Shown in pieces: positions 26,434-34,605 of a DNA stretch of 64,000 nucleotides; position 1 is the stretch's first letter, and each line of letters starts with the position of its first letter. Under the pieces are notes generated by a model. That model saw only the letters and a program-made list of their open reading frames with translations. It ran no database searches and was not told the origin of the DNA. This DNA is from Armatimonadota bacterium (GTDB taxonomy: Bacteria; Armatimonadota; Fervidibacteria; Fervidibacterales; Thermosaccharophagaceae), in NCBI GenBank assembly GCA_025062195.1, contig JANXAS010000002.1:53866-117865 (forward strand), given 5' to 3'. The position numbers were made by a program, and so were the translations under genes.

Positions 26434-26481
26434 TCAATCACCCCTTAAATGTTGTTGCATACACCCTTTTGCTGCTCAAGC

Positions 26482-26733
26482 TTATTTGGTATCCTCAACG
26501 AGCACTTCATATCCCTCTATAATCGGGTTGGCGAGAAGCCTCTCACACATTTCTTTAACCTTTGCCACCACTTTGCCTTCATCTTCTTCCTCAAGCATCA
26601 ACTCAATTAGTTTGCCCACGCGAACATCAACAACTGAATTATAGCCGAGCTGCAAAAGCGCCCTTTTAATCACAGCTCCTTGAGCATCCATCAAAGATGG
26701 CTTAAGCCGTATGAGCACCACTGCTTTCCTCAT
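26482..26733 (-). CDS. purS: Phosphoribosylformylglycinamidine synthase subunit PurS
   Basis: 83 residues. Small scaffold that holds PurQ and PurL together in the three-part FGAM synthase. Features: VLIRLKPSLMDAQGAVIKRALLQLGYNSVVDVRVGK, and the C-terminal CERLLANPIIEGYEV, both family hallmarks. Start ATG 26733 is behind GAGGTGA. Divergent from the hypothetical gene at 27124. Confidence 0.96.
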   Translation of the reverse strand: MRKAVVLIRLKPSLMDAQGAVIKRALLQLGYNSVVDVRVGKLIELMLEEEDEGKVVAKVKEMCERLLANPIIEGYEVLVEDTK

Positions 26734-27123
26734 CTATGTCACCTCAAACTAATCGGCTTTCAACTTTTGATTTCCTCAACGAAGGCACAACGAGGCGCAA
26801 TTCAAAGCCCGATGAACTCGTAGCGCGCAAATCCCTCTACCACCGCACTATTTTGATCTCCACAGTGAAAGTTTGTGCTTTAATTCCGATGAGAATCTAT
26901 CACCATACATTGTCACCTTTTCCGAGGTGGGGATCGTGACCGACAGCGAGAAGTGAGAATGAATTTGCCGCCCTCTTGATACACGGCTCAGTGTCAATTT
27001 TGCGCCAATCTTATTGTGCCATCACCATTACAGCGGGTTAGCACTTGAAGTGAATGTGTGTCACGCTAACAGTGTTAATAAAACTCACCGTGCAAATGCA
27101 CGGTTCAAAAGAGGGAAGCTAAC
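26734..27123. other. 390-bp divergent intergenic region
   Basis: Between purS (minus) and the small helical protein gene (plus). No gene convinced me. It contains an 18-bp inverted repeat at 27087-27104 just upstream of the plus-strand gene. A TTAATA-like hexamer at about 27075 might be a -10 box. Otherwise nothing recognised. Confidence 0.5.
27087..27104. promoter_or_regulatory. 18-bp inverted repeat before the 27124 gene
   Basis: ACCGTGCA-AA-TGCACGGT, perfect 8-bp arms, 19 bases before the start codon and 6 bases before GAGGGA. It may be an operator just downstream of a possible TTAATA -10 element, or an mRNA hairpin near the ribosome site. Confidence 0.45.
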
Positions 27124-27630
27124 ATGCGTCTGATAACGCAAGAACAAGTGGAACAGGTTTGGAGTGACATGGCAAAGTATGGCGAACGAGAAGCAGAAGA
27201 GCTTGATGCACGTGTCACGAGTGCGCAGCCCAATGTTTTACCTTTTGCCTTCGCTGTCCTGGATGAACTCCCAGAGAGGGCACAGGAGTGGGCTGTGCAC
27301 CTTTCATATCTCGTCACAGAAGTTTTCCTGAGGGCGAGTGAGAATGCATTACCGGCAGTCTCGCTGGAAGAATTCTTAATAGCTTATCAGCGTGTCGGCG
27401 AAAGGCTTTCTGAACTCTCAGAGGCTGCACAAGCCCGAGAGGAGAGTGCTCCCAGCATAACTGTAGATGAGTTGACTGAGCAACCAAATGTGCTCACCAC
27501 CGTCATTGAAGTCCTTGAAGCTGGCGAGGAAGAGGGTGCTCTTTCCAGCTCAGAAGCCTCAGCGATATTCTGCCTGATGCTCGCCGTAATAAATGCATAC
27601 AACGAGGCGTGGGCACACTCCAGCAGTTAA
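27124..27630 (+). CDS. Hypothetical acidic helical protein with internal repeat
   Basis: 168 residues, acidic and helical, no signal peptide or membrane helix. I do not recognise the family. Two segments share QPNVLxxxxxVL: QPNVLPFAFAVLDEL (residue ~36) and QPNVLTTVIEVLEAG (residue ~120), each followed by a helical region, so the protein may be an internal duplication. Start ATG 27124 has GAGGGA upstream, and the codon use and length support a real gene. A perfect inverted repeat sits before it. No operon partner: it is flanked by purS (divergent) and DUF1854 (convergent). Function unknown. Confidence 0.7.
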   Translation: MRLITQEQVEQVWSDMAKYGEREAEELDARVTSAQPNVLPFAFAVLDELPERAQEWAVHLSYLVTEVFLRASENALPAVSLEEFLIAYQRVGERLSELSEAAQAREESAPSITVDELTEQPNVLTTVIEVLEAGEEEGALSSSEASAIFCLMLAVINAYNEAWAHSSS

Positions 27631-27721
27631 ACATGCCCTTGAATATCTTCATCCGTTAACACAACGGCGAGGTTGTCATGCCTGTCGCCTATTTAGTGTT
27701 TCTGCTGGACGGTTTAAGCCT

Positions 27722-28249
27722 TCAGAAGTATCTTGCTAACAGGCGGCGGCTCCGTGAGTCAAGTGCATCGCAGTTTGGTATCTCGTATCTTTTCCCATCT
27801 TCATCCACGATGAAGATGCGCGGGTAGCGTGATTTGTGTATGTTATCAGTGGTGGGTATGCGAAGTTTCATCCTACCAACATCAGTTTCCACTTCCCAGA
27901 TCATCCCGCCTGAGCCCTTCTCATGCCTTATGCGATAGACGCGCTTTATCTTCGGCATAAAGTAAATTCGCTCAAGCTCCTCCCATAGGATTGACCTTGA
28001 CGATGGCTCAATGCTTTGCAAGTCCTTTATGATCCCAACCTCATTTCCATTGGCATCAAGCACCGATATGTAATGTGATTTATCTGTTAATGGGAGTAGC
28101 CTTACTAACCTGCCAACTTTGATCTTTTGCCCGCCACATATTAGCCACAAATCGCTGTCCTCGCCTCGCTCAAACCGCACCTCACACTCATCCAGCCATC
28201 GTATCTCTAACTCCGGTTCAATGTCTCCATCCATAAAAGACGGGCGCAT
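27722..28249 (-). CDS. DUF1854 protein
   Basis: 175 residues. The family pattern is visible: the central GNEVGIIKDLQSIEPSSRSILWEELERIYFMPKIKRVYRI and the downstream WEVETDVGRMKLRIP, then PRIFIVDEDGKRYEIPN and a C-terminal LDSRSRRLLARYF. DUF1854 genes are often found next to or fused to an ABC exporter, as here (59 bp downstream of its gene). I could not find a ribosome site before ATG 28249, so coupling to the upstream gene is possible. It probably works with the ABC transporter; the biochemical role is not known. Confidence 0.85.
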   Translation of the reverse strand: MRPSFMDGDIEPELEIRWLDECEVRFERGEDSDLWLICGGQKIKVGRLVRLLPLTDKSHYISVLDANGNEVGIIKDLQSIEPSSRSILWEELERIYFMPKIKRVYRIRHEKGSGGMIWEVETDVGRMKLRIPTTDNIHKSRYPRIFIVDEDGKRYEIPNCDALDSRSRRLLARYF

Positions 28250-28308
28250 TTAGGACTGTCGGCTTTAACCGGCAGCAGAATGCGCCCTTCCACCTCCTTC
28301 TCATTCCT

Positions 28309-30165
28309 CTAATCTTTAGACCCATTTCCATTTGAGCCATTATCGTCACCGGCGTTGAGGGAGCCATTTACGCTTGAACTATGCGAGTTGGTTGTATCGT
28401 TGCTGCCGTCATTAAGCAAACTGTTGCTGAGCATTGCTTGTATCTGAACGAGGCGCTTGTAGATTCCGTCTCGCTGCATCAATTCCTCATGCGTCCCCAT
28501 CTCAACAATCCGCCCACTGTCAAGCACGATCAACCTGTCGGCATTGCGCAGTGTTGAGAGCCTATGTGCTATGGCGAATGTCGTCCTGCCCTTGAGCAGC
28601 CGCTCAAGCGCCTTTTGGATTGCATATTCGGATTCGCTGTCCACTGAAGATGTAGCTTCATCAAGGATGAGTATCTTGGGGTCTCTCAAGATAGCTCTTG
28701 CGATAGATATCCTCTGCCTTTCGCCGCCGGAGAGTTTTGTCCCACGCTCACCAACATATGTATCGTATGCATCTGGCAGGTTCAGTATGAATTGATGAGC
28801 GTTCGCAGCCTTAGCCGCCTTAATGACCTCCTCCATTGTTGCATTGGGTCGCCCATATGCTATGTTCTCACAGATTGTTCCGTGGAACAGGAACGGCTCT
28901 TGTAGCACCACACCCATTTCCTCACGCAGCGCTTTCAAGTCAAGCTGCCTTAAGTCATGCCCATCAATCAGTATCCGACCCTCCTTTGGATCATAGAATC
29001 GCGTGACGAGTGCTGTAAGAGTTGTCTTTCCAGCGCCGCTTCTGCCAACTATGCCTATGGTCTCACCGGGACGCACTTTCAAATTGATGTCCTTCAATGC
29101 CGGCGCTTCGCCATTCTGTTTTCCGCTGCCATTGTATGAGAAGCTGACCCTGTCAAATACAACCTCGCCCTTCAGCTGGCTTAACTTTATCGGTTGCGGC
29201 GGTTGCTCAACTTCTGGCTTTGTATCCAGTATTTCAAACACTCTCTCTGCAGCTGCAGCTGTCCTCTGCCATACATCGTTTAGATATGTGAGGTTTTGAA
29301 CGGGCACATAAAATTGGCGAAGATACATTGTGAACATCGTCAGCACACCAATTGTCAACTTCCCTTCAAGGACTTGATTGCCACCGAACCACCATACGAG
29401 CATTAATCCGAGAGTGGATATGAAGCCCATCATCGGGAAGAAAAGCGTTGAGAGCTTAGCAGCATCAAGGTTTGAGCGCACTATTTTATCGCATCGTCCT
29501 TTAAAGCGCCTCACCTCGCGCTCCTCCTGATTGAAGCATTGAATGACTTTGACTCCGGAGAGCGTCTCAATGAGGAATGAATGCATTTCAGCAATTACAT
29601 TCCACAGCCTGCGATACACAACGATTGCGAGTTCTCGGTAGTAGATCGTAAGGATCGCAAGCAATGGTGCTGGAAGGAGAGCTATAAAGGCAAGATAAAC
29701 ATTTGTCTCAAAGAGCACAATGGCAATCCCTATGAGGGTTATAATGTCAATCAACATTTGTGGGACATTGTGGACGATGAAATGTTCAAGTGCTGTCACA
29801 TCGCCCGTTATGCGTGACATAATCTGGCCGCTGCGACGGGCTTCAAAGAAGCCTATATCAAGGTTTGCCACATGCTCATAGAGGCGTGTCCTCAAATCGT
29901 AAAGCACTCTTTGACCAAGCCATGCCATCAAGTAGCTCTTAACCATGCCCAAAACCGTTGAAATAAGATATACGCAAAGCAGCGTGACGGTTAACCATAG
30001 CAACAGAACTCTATTGTGCTTCATAATCGCATCGTCAATCAAAGTCCGCATAAGCATTGGTGGGACAAGCGAAAGCCATGTGAGAATAATAGTCAATGCC
30101 AATCCGAGAATGGTCTGCCATACATACGGTCTGAGGAAGCTAATCAATCTTCCAATTAGCGACAC
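28309..30165 (-). CDS. MsbA-like ABC exporter (TMD-NBD half transporter)
   Basis: About 618 residues. Six-helix ABC_membrane domain (~1-310) then ATPase: Walker A GRSGAGKTT, Q-loop LQEPFLF, signature LSGGERQRISIARAIL, Walker B ILILDEATSSVD and switch His in AIAHRLST. It would function as a homodimer pumping lipid or peptide-like substrates out. The last ~38 residues are a low-complexity Asn/Ser/Gly/Asp tail. GTG 30165 is preferred since GGGAGG lies upstream; the frame is open further (to 30228) but overlaps a hairpin. It forms a unit with the DUF1854 gene. Confidence 0.9.
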   Translation of the reverse strand: MSLIGRLISFLRPYVWQTILGLALTIILTWLSLVPPMLMRTLIDDAIMKHNRVLLLWLTVTLLCVYLISTVLGMVKSYLMAWLGQRVLYDLRTRLYEHVANLDIGFFEARRSGQIMSRITGDVTALEHFIVHNVPQMLIDIITLIGIAIVLFETNVYLAFIALLPAPLLAILTIYYRELAIVVYRRLWNVIAEMHSFLIETLSGVKVIQCFNQEEREVRRFKGRCDKIVRSNLDAAKLSTLFFPMMGFISTLGLMLVWWFGGNQVLEGKLTIGVLTMFTMYLRQFYVPVQNLTYLNDVWQRTAAAAERVFEILDTKPEVEQPPQPIKLSQLKGEVVFDRVSFSYNGSGKQNGEAPALKDINLKVRPGETIGIVGRSGAGKTTLTALVTRFYDPKEGRILIDGHDLRQLDLKALREEMGVVLQEPFLFHGTICENIAYGRPNATMEEVIKAAKAANAHQFILNLPDAYDTYVGERGTKLSGGERQRISIARAILRDPKILILDEATSSVDSESEYAIQKALERLLKGRTTFAIAHRLSTLRNADRLIVLDSGRIVEMGTHEELMQRDGIYKRLVQIQAMLSNSLLNDGSNDTTNSHSSSVNGSLNAGDDNGSNGNGSKD

Positions 30166-30200
30166 GACTTGCTCCCTCCCAAACGGTGCTGTGATGGAGT

Positions 30201-30249
30201 GCAAAAATAAATGCCGTCCGCAAGGCACAAAAGATGCCTATTGGACGGC
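30201..30249 (-). terminator. Terminator-like hairpin in the leader of the ABC exporter gene
   Basis: On the minus strand: GCCGTCC paired with GGACGGC and an inner GGCA/TGCC pair, followed by ATTTATTTTTGC. It lies ~50 bases before the GTG of the ABC gene, where a terminator inside the leader would act as an attenuator. Confidence 0.5.
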
Positions 30250-30283
30250 TAAGACACCACACCAACACGGGTTACCTTTGATC

Positions 30284-30339
30284 ATGCAAAATAAAATGGG
30301 TTTTGACAGCCACCGTCTTGATTGATGCTATCAAAACCC
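30284..30339 (-). terminator. Second terminator-like hairpin upstream of the ABC exporter gene
   Basis: On the minus strand, GGGTTTTGATAGC pairs with GCTGTCAAAACCC (one wobble pair, 13-bp stem) and is followed by ATTTTATTTTGC. It precedes the first hairpin by about 35 bases, so the leader would contain two hairpin-plus-U-tract structures in series. Confidence 0.5.
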
Positions 30340-30570
30340 TTCAACATCAAACCCGTGCGGTTTGCTCATCTCCACCACTGCACCTATCCAGTTAATTTGT
30401 TGCATATCCCAGCTCACCAGCGGGCTTACATTGTAAGCACTCCCCTTCCATTTATCACACCATGTGCTTACAGTGCTGCAACACCGCTGCAGTGCAATGC
30501 GCTAATTATTCAACGACAGCCCGCTGTCTGAAGACAACAGTTTAACGCACAATTAGAGGATGTCAAATTG

Positions 30571-30643
30571 GAGTTGCGCAGTTGAATGTATGGATGGCTA
30601 TTGAGTCACCCACAACCTTCATTCTTTGATTTCTCTGGGCTGT
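30571..30643. repeat. Two-block conserved element, copy 1
   Basis: Block gagttgcgcagttgaat at 30571 and block ttctctgggctgt at 30631, with a start-to-start distance of 60. The same two blocks with the same spacing occur at 54143-54215, while the intervening 43 bases are mostly unlike. Function unknown; upstream of the NicO-like gene. Confidence 0.6.
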
Positions 30644-30799
30644 CCTCAAAATAATGCTGGCTGTGCAAGTCCTTGTTAGACTTGATTTGCCATAGAATTT
30701 ACCAGGGCGCATCTCACCGGTGACTTTAAAAGGGATATCAAGGGGGCGCACTGTGCCATACTGGTTGATGCATCAACTCCGCATCCGGGAGGCAGTGAT

Positions 30800-31468
30800 A
30801 TGACCTTATATCTTTTTGCCGCTGCCATTGTTGTTTCTCTTTGGCATGCGATGATGCCAACACATTGGCTTCCATTTGTGCTTGCTGGTAAGGCTCATCG
30901 TTGGGACAGGTTGAAGTTGCTAACTGTAACTTTGCTTACCGGTGTTTGCCATGCTGCAAGCACGCTCGCACTTGGGTTTGTCGTGTGGTTTGTTGGGCGC
31001 GGCATAGTTATTTTTTTCTCGTCGGTAGCCAAATACATTGTGGCATTAGTGCTACTCTTTGTCGGTGTTGCTTATGTGGTCAATGCGTTGTTCTCATCAT
31101 CGCATGATGACAGGTTCACTGGCATACTCAATCAACCCGGCGCCGGCAAAGGCGAACATCAGCATCCTTGTAACAGCGAACCGGAAAAGGCAGAATGGCT
31201 TATCATAGGAGTACTATTGCTTGTGCCCACATTATCACCATGTCAAGCTATTTTACCCCTCTTCTTTGCGGCTGCGGCACACGGGTTTGAATCCCTCATC
31301 GTGTTGATGCTGCTCACCGGCACAGTTACTATCCTCGCGATGATGGCGATGGTCATGTTGGCTTCATTTGGACTTGAGTTGCTCAGGTTGCAGATAAGTG
31401 AACGCCTTGAGAGAGCGATTATTGGCTTGCTGTTTATAGCCTTAATCCCTTTTGTCCTTCACCATTGA
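30800..31468 (+). CDS. NicO/UreH-like membrane transporter
   Basis: 222 residues with about six hydrophobic helices. Begins ALWHAMMPTHWLPF-type (VSLWHAMMPTHWLPFVLAGKA), resembling the metal-site helix of the NicO/RcnA/UreH group, and contains PTLSPCQAILP. The loop between helices 3 and 4 is charged with His (GEHQHPCNSEPEKAE), as in some metal exporters. Ni/Co or another divalent metal is the likely substrate, but only weakly supported. Start ATG 30800 is behind GGGAGGCAGTG. It lies alone, followed by a Xer recombinase gene 115 bases later. Confidence 0.6.
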   Translation: MTLYLFAAAIVVSLWHAMMPTHWLPFVLAGKAHRWDRLKLLTVTLLTGVCHAASTLALGFVVWFVGRGIVIFFSSVAKYIVALVLLFVGVAYVVNALFSSSHDDRFTGILNQPGAGKGEHQHPCNSEPEKAEWLIIGVLLLVPTLSPCQAILPLFFAAAAHGFESLIVLMLLTGTVTILAMMAMVMLASFGLELLRLQISERLERAIIGLLFIALIPFVLHH

Positions 31469-31583
31469 GCTTCGTTGCTATACCGCTATCCAAGCCAGAA
31501 TGAGTTATGGCATCATCCTTTAAGTGATTGGCGCAGCGCATTTCATTACATGATTCGTCTTGTGCATCGGAGTGGTGATTATT

Positions 31584-32546
31584 ATGAGCACATTTATGGT
31601 CAGTAATACTGCCGATGGTGGGAAGCCTTGGGAGGTGTGGGCAGCGGTTGATGAGTTCATTGATCATCTGTGTTCCATCAGATCCTCGTCGGTGCACACC
31701 CTGAGATGCTATTCAAATGACATTGTCCAATTCGCCACATTCATTGAAGGGCTGTTTGAAAATGCGGGGCGATTCTCTTGGGATAAAGTTGGAGCAATTC
31801 ATATAAGGCAATTTTTGATGGACTTGACGGTCAACGGCTATTCAAAGCGCTCAATCGCTCGTAAGCTTTCCTCGCTGCGGGCTTTCTTTCGCTACCTTGT
31901 CAGCAGACGCATTGTTAGGTCAAACCCAGCGGTCTTTATCCATGCTCCAAAACTTCCAGTGCTTCTTCCAAGGACGCTGACAATCGCCGAGGTTGAAAAG
32001 TTACTTAGCATGCCCGATGATAGCAGTCCTGTTGGGCTGCGTGATAAAGCGATACTTGAAGTTCTCTACTCCACAGGGATGCGTGTTGGCGAACTTGTTC
32101 ACCTCAATTGTTCCGATGTTAACATGACAGCCGGAGAAATCGTCGTCACTGGGAAAGGCGGTAAACAACGGATAGTGTTGCTTGGTGAGCTGGCTTTGTT
32201 TTCGTTGCGAGAGTATTTGGAGAAAGCGCGCCCAAAGTTTGCCAGCGCTCGCAAAAATGCGAGTTGCGAGGCTCTCTTCTTGAGCAAGCGCGGCACAAGG
32301 TTGACGGAGAGGCAAGTGCACAGGATTGTCGTAAGATATGCGCGCCTTGCCGGGTTGGGTGACGATGTCACCCCACATACACTTCGCCATTCATTTGCAA
32401 CTCACTTGCTTGAAGGTGGTGCAGATCTGCGGGTCGTTCAGGAGTTGTTGGGACATGCTTCTCTCTCAACGACACAGATTTACACGCGCACATCAATGGC
32501 TCATTTGAAACGCATCTATGACATGGCTCATCCAAGAGCGAAGTGA
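31584..32546 (+). CDS. XerC/XerD-type tyrosine recombinase
   Basis: About 320 residues. SAM-like N-terminal core-binding domain (DEFIDHLCSIRSSSVHTLRCYSNDIVQF), then the catalytic domain with Arg167 in STGMRVGEL, Lys in KGGKQRIV, HTLRHSFATHLL, GHASLSTTQ and the nucleophile Tyr300 in QIYTRTS. The length and layout fit Xer recombinases that resolve chromosome dimers at dif, or XerA-like single recombinases. A phage integrase would usually be longer with an arm-binding domain. Start ATG 31584 sits behind GGAGTGG. No dif-like site was identified by eye. Confidence 0.87.
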   Translation: MSTFMVSNTADGGKPWEVWAAVDEFIDHLCSIRSSSVHTLRCYSNDIVQFATFIEGLFENAGRFSWDKVGAIHIRQFLMDLTVNGYSKRSIARKLSSLRAFFRYLVSRRIVRSNPAVFIHAPKLPVLLPRTLTIAEVEKLLSMPDDSSPVGLRDKAILEVLYSTGMRVGELVHLNCSDVNMTAGEIVVTGKGGKQRIVLLGELALFSLREYLEKARPKFASARKNASCEALFLSKRGTRLTERQVHRIVVRYARLAGLGDDVTPHTLRHSFATHLLEGGADLRVVQELLGHASLSTTQIYTRTSMAHLKRIYDMAHPRAK

Positions 32547-32656
32547 AGCATGTTAACAAAATGCATGGTGTTGATGCATCTAAAGGTTAGAGTGTGCTAA
32601 ACTCATTGATGCAATGTTTTAAAAGGTGGCAGGGTAACTAAGGGGGTAAAGTGCAG

Positions 32657-33457
32657 ATGTCTCAATCCCTCATCTCCGAATTGGCACAGCGGTTGGGGAG
32701 AAGTGAAGAGGAGGTCCTTCAATTTTTTCAAATCCTGTGGCAAGTCATGCCACCATCCCCTGAAACACACCCCTACTTTTTCCGCTACTTGGACGAACGA
32801 TTCCTCCGTTTAGAAGATCGCTATATGACTCTGCGGCAAGAGATGCAAAACCAGATGGAAGCGCTTCGGAAAGAGATATACCAAGGGGATGTAGCACTTC
32901 AGCAACAAATTGAGGCGTTGCGCAAGGATATGCAGCACGAGATGAAAGCATTACACACAAGTATGCAGCACGAAGTGGAAGTGCTACGCACAGATATGCA
33001 ACACGAGATGGAAGCATTACGCATAAATGTGCAACATGAAGTGGAAGCACTTCGTGCAGACATGCAACAGATGGATGCAACGCTAAGGCAACAGATTGAG
33101 GCATTGCGAACTGATGTTGGGCATGAGATTGAAGCGCTGCGCAAGGATATGCAACATGAAGTGGAAGCACTTCGTGCAGACATGCAACAGATGGATGCAA
33201 CGCTAAGGCAACAGATTGAGGCATTGCGAACTGATGTTGGGCGTGAGATTGAAGCATTGCGCAAGGATATGCAACATGAAGTGGAAGCACTTCGTGCAGA
33301 TATGCAGCATAATGATGCTATACTGCGTCAGGAGATTGAGGGGTTGCGCAAGCATGTTGAGCGAGTGGAGAAATGGCTTTTTGCGCTCACAGTGCCGGTG
33401 TTGGTCTCAACTCTTGGCATCTTAGTTTTGCTTCTTCAAGCTTACCTTAGCCGTTAG
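32657..33457 (+). CDS. Coiled-coil protein with C-terminal membrane anchor
   Basis: About 266 residues. N-terminal SQSLISELAQRLGRSEEEVLQFFQIL, then a long coiled coil of repeating units EALRxDMQHEVEALRADMQ and ATLRQQIEALRTDV, then a single membrane helix (LFALTVPVLVSTLGILVLLLQA). The coil is encoded by a 120-bp (40-residue) direct repeat at 33030-33303. It resembles the heptad proteins (DUF1640-like) found as multi-copy genes near mobile DNA, but the family is unsure. Start ATG 32657 lies behind AAGGGGGT. A transposase remnant follows. Confidence 0.75.
   Translation: MSQSLISELAQRLGRSEEEVLQFFQILWQVMPPSPETHPYFFRYLDERFLRLEDRYMTLRQEMQNQMEALRKEIYQGDVALQQQIEALRKDMQHEMKALHTSMQHEVEVLRTDMQHEMEALRINVQHEVEALRADMQQMDATLRQQIEALRTDVGHEIEALRKDMQHEVEALRADMQQMDATLRQQIEALRTDVGREIEALRKDMQHEVEALRADMQHNDAILRQEIEGLRKHVERVEKWLFALTVPVLVSTLGILVLLLQAYLSR
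33030..33303 (+). repeat. 120-bp tandem repeat inside the coiled-coil gene
   Basis: Units 33030-33149 and 33150-33269, with a partial third unit to about 33303. The first two units differ by only about three bases. The reading frame is kept (40 residues per unit), so copy-number change would lengthen or shorten the coil without breaking the protein. Confidence 0.93.
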
Positions 33458-33476
33458 GAGCTAACGCATAATATGT

Positions 33477-33497
33477 AACCTCGCTTGGGGAGGTTTT
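33477..33497 (+). terminator. Weak hairpin with T-run after the coiled-coil gene
   Basis: AACCTC pairs with GAGGTT across a seven-base loop, followed by TT and A. Short stem and short T-run, so a weak candidate only. Confidence 0.35.
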
Positions 33498-33629
33498 ACT
33501 TCGGATAGGACAGCATAGTGATGCAGGTAGAAAGAATGATTGTTAAAGCAGGCACAAGTTCAAATACACCTCTTGCGTGATAATGAGCAAGCCACTTTTT
33601 CTTTTTCTATCCCAACTGCTTTCCTTACT

Positions 33630-34060
33630 CTTTACACACTATTCTATCCTTACCATCCCCTCCATGTTTGCCAATCCCGCTGTCATTCTGACCATCTACC
33701 CATACCCTTCCATTCTCCTACGATACGGTCTCCCAAGCACCCTATGCCCTCTTCATCTCAATCAACCTGTGCTCTACTGCCACCCTTTCACTGTTTATCC
33801 CCTTGTTCTCTTCCGTCTCCTTTTCTCTCAACCCCCTTCACCTTCTTCGGTCTCTTTATCTCCCATCCATTTGCTACCCCCTCTGTCGCTGTGTATTCTT
33901 TGTCCACCCATGCCCTCACTTTGAAACCTCTTAACCCTTCCACCAAACCAGACCCCTCAAAAACCTTCAAATCATGAAACCTTCCTTCATATCCACTTGA
34001 TATATCTATTACCAATCCATCAATTTTACCTATAACTAACACAAATTTCTACTTTAAAAA
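33630..34060 (-). pseudogene. Decayed transposase (DDE_Tnp_4 / IS5-like remnant)
   Basis: Minus-strand remains of a transposase in three frames. Frame one (34042-33788) reads VIGKIDGLVIDISSGYEG, HDLKVFEGSGLVEGLRG, VRAWVDKEY, ANGWEIKRPKKVKG; frame two (about 33810-33746) reads INSERVAVEHRLIEMKRA; and a third piece (about 33695-33640) reads RMTAGLANMEGMVR. These segments correspond, in order, to the conserved C-terminal half of such transposases, and are broken by frameshifts and stops. The 5' half is not recognisable. No inverted-repeat ends were found. The plus-strand frames over this area are antisense artefacts. Confidence 0.75.
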
Positions 34061-34360
34061 AGAGACGAAAGAGGCAGCACATACCGTCCCTGATAATCGC
34101 CATTATTAAACTCCTTGCGCCATAAAACCTTGTTCAATTTTATTTGGCTTAACTTGAACACAACGGGAACGCTTTGTAAAACTTTAGGGCACAAAACTTG
34201 TTCAAATCGGTCTCAATCCTTTCCCATCACTTTCTATCTCATCCTCCCACGCATAGCTTGTGTATGCACTGTCACAAATAACTTCCTCCACTTCCTTGAG
34301 AAAGTTCAATAAGAAAGCTCAATGGAGTATTCGTTCATCCACTTAGGTCATTTCTCTTTA

Positions 34361-34560
34361 CCACAAACTTTGTTGTTTAGGTTTGTAATTAGCCACGAAG
34401 CGTTAGCGTAGTGGCGTCAAATTTGTCCCATGTCCCATTTTTGACAGCACTACGCTTCGCTCCGTGCCTGACTACGACTCACTTGACGGGAATGTTCATA
34501 GTTAGCCACGAGGCGAAGTGGCGTTAAATTGGTGCGAGGTGCCAACAAACTTTTGAGTAG
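34361..34560 (-). repeat. Dispersed hairpin-module element, copy 2 (inverted)
   Basis: Reverse complement of copy 1 at 22989-23270, with similar ends (ctactcaaaagttt and acaaacctaaacaacaaag) and the same inner modules, one of them with a few substitutions. It lacks the duplicated first module of copy 1. It lies 46 bases past the end of the ElbD-like gene. Confidence 0.8.
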
Positions 34561-34605
34561 AGAGGGTATATCTTCTGCGCTTGCTACTGTTGCTTGCTCA
34601 CGAAG

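Larger units (their letters stand above)
30166..30799. other. 634-bp divergent non-coding region
   Basis: Between the ABC exporter (minus) and the NicO-like gene (plus). It contains two minus-strand terminator-like hairpins in tandem (30201-30249 and 30284-30339) and one copy of a two-block conserved element (30571-30643). No convincing gene was found; the open frames here are short and weak. Confidence 0.6.
33458..34605. other. 1.1-kb region without an intact gene
   Basis: Contains the transposase remnant, low-complexity C/T-rich sequence on the plus strand (33600-33980, antisense of the remnant), and copy 2 of the dispersed hairpin element at 34361-34560. No intact gene was found. Confidence 0.65.

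Noticed and set aside
30563..30751. Minus-strand 62-codon frame
   Set aside because: Short, no ribosome site; the similar region at 54143-54215 has a stop in the same relative frame.
31584..32546. Prophage or integrative element driven by the Xer-like gene
   Set aside because: No phage genes, att sites or tRNA target around it; the protein matches housekeeping Xer recombinases.
32745..33290. Minus-strand open frame over the coiled-coil gene
   Set aside because: Long only because the underlying DNA is repetitive; it is the shadow of a real plus-strand gene.
33540..33977. Plus-strand open frames in a C/T-rich stretch
   Set aside because: They are antisense of the transposase remnant and have low-complexity composition with no start signal.
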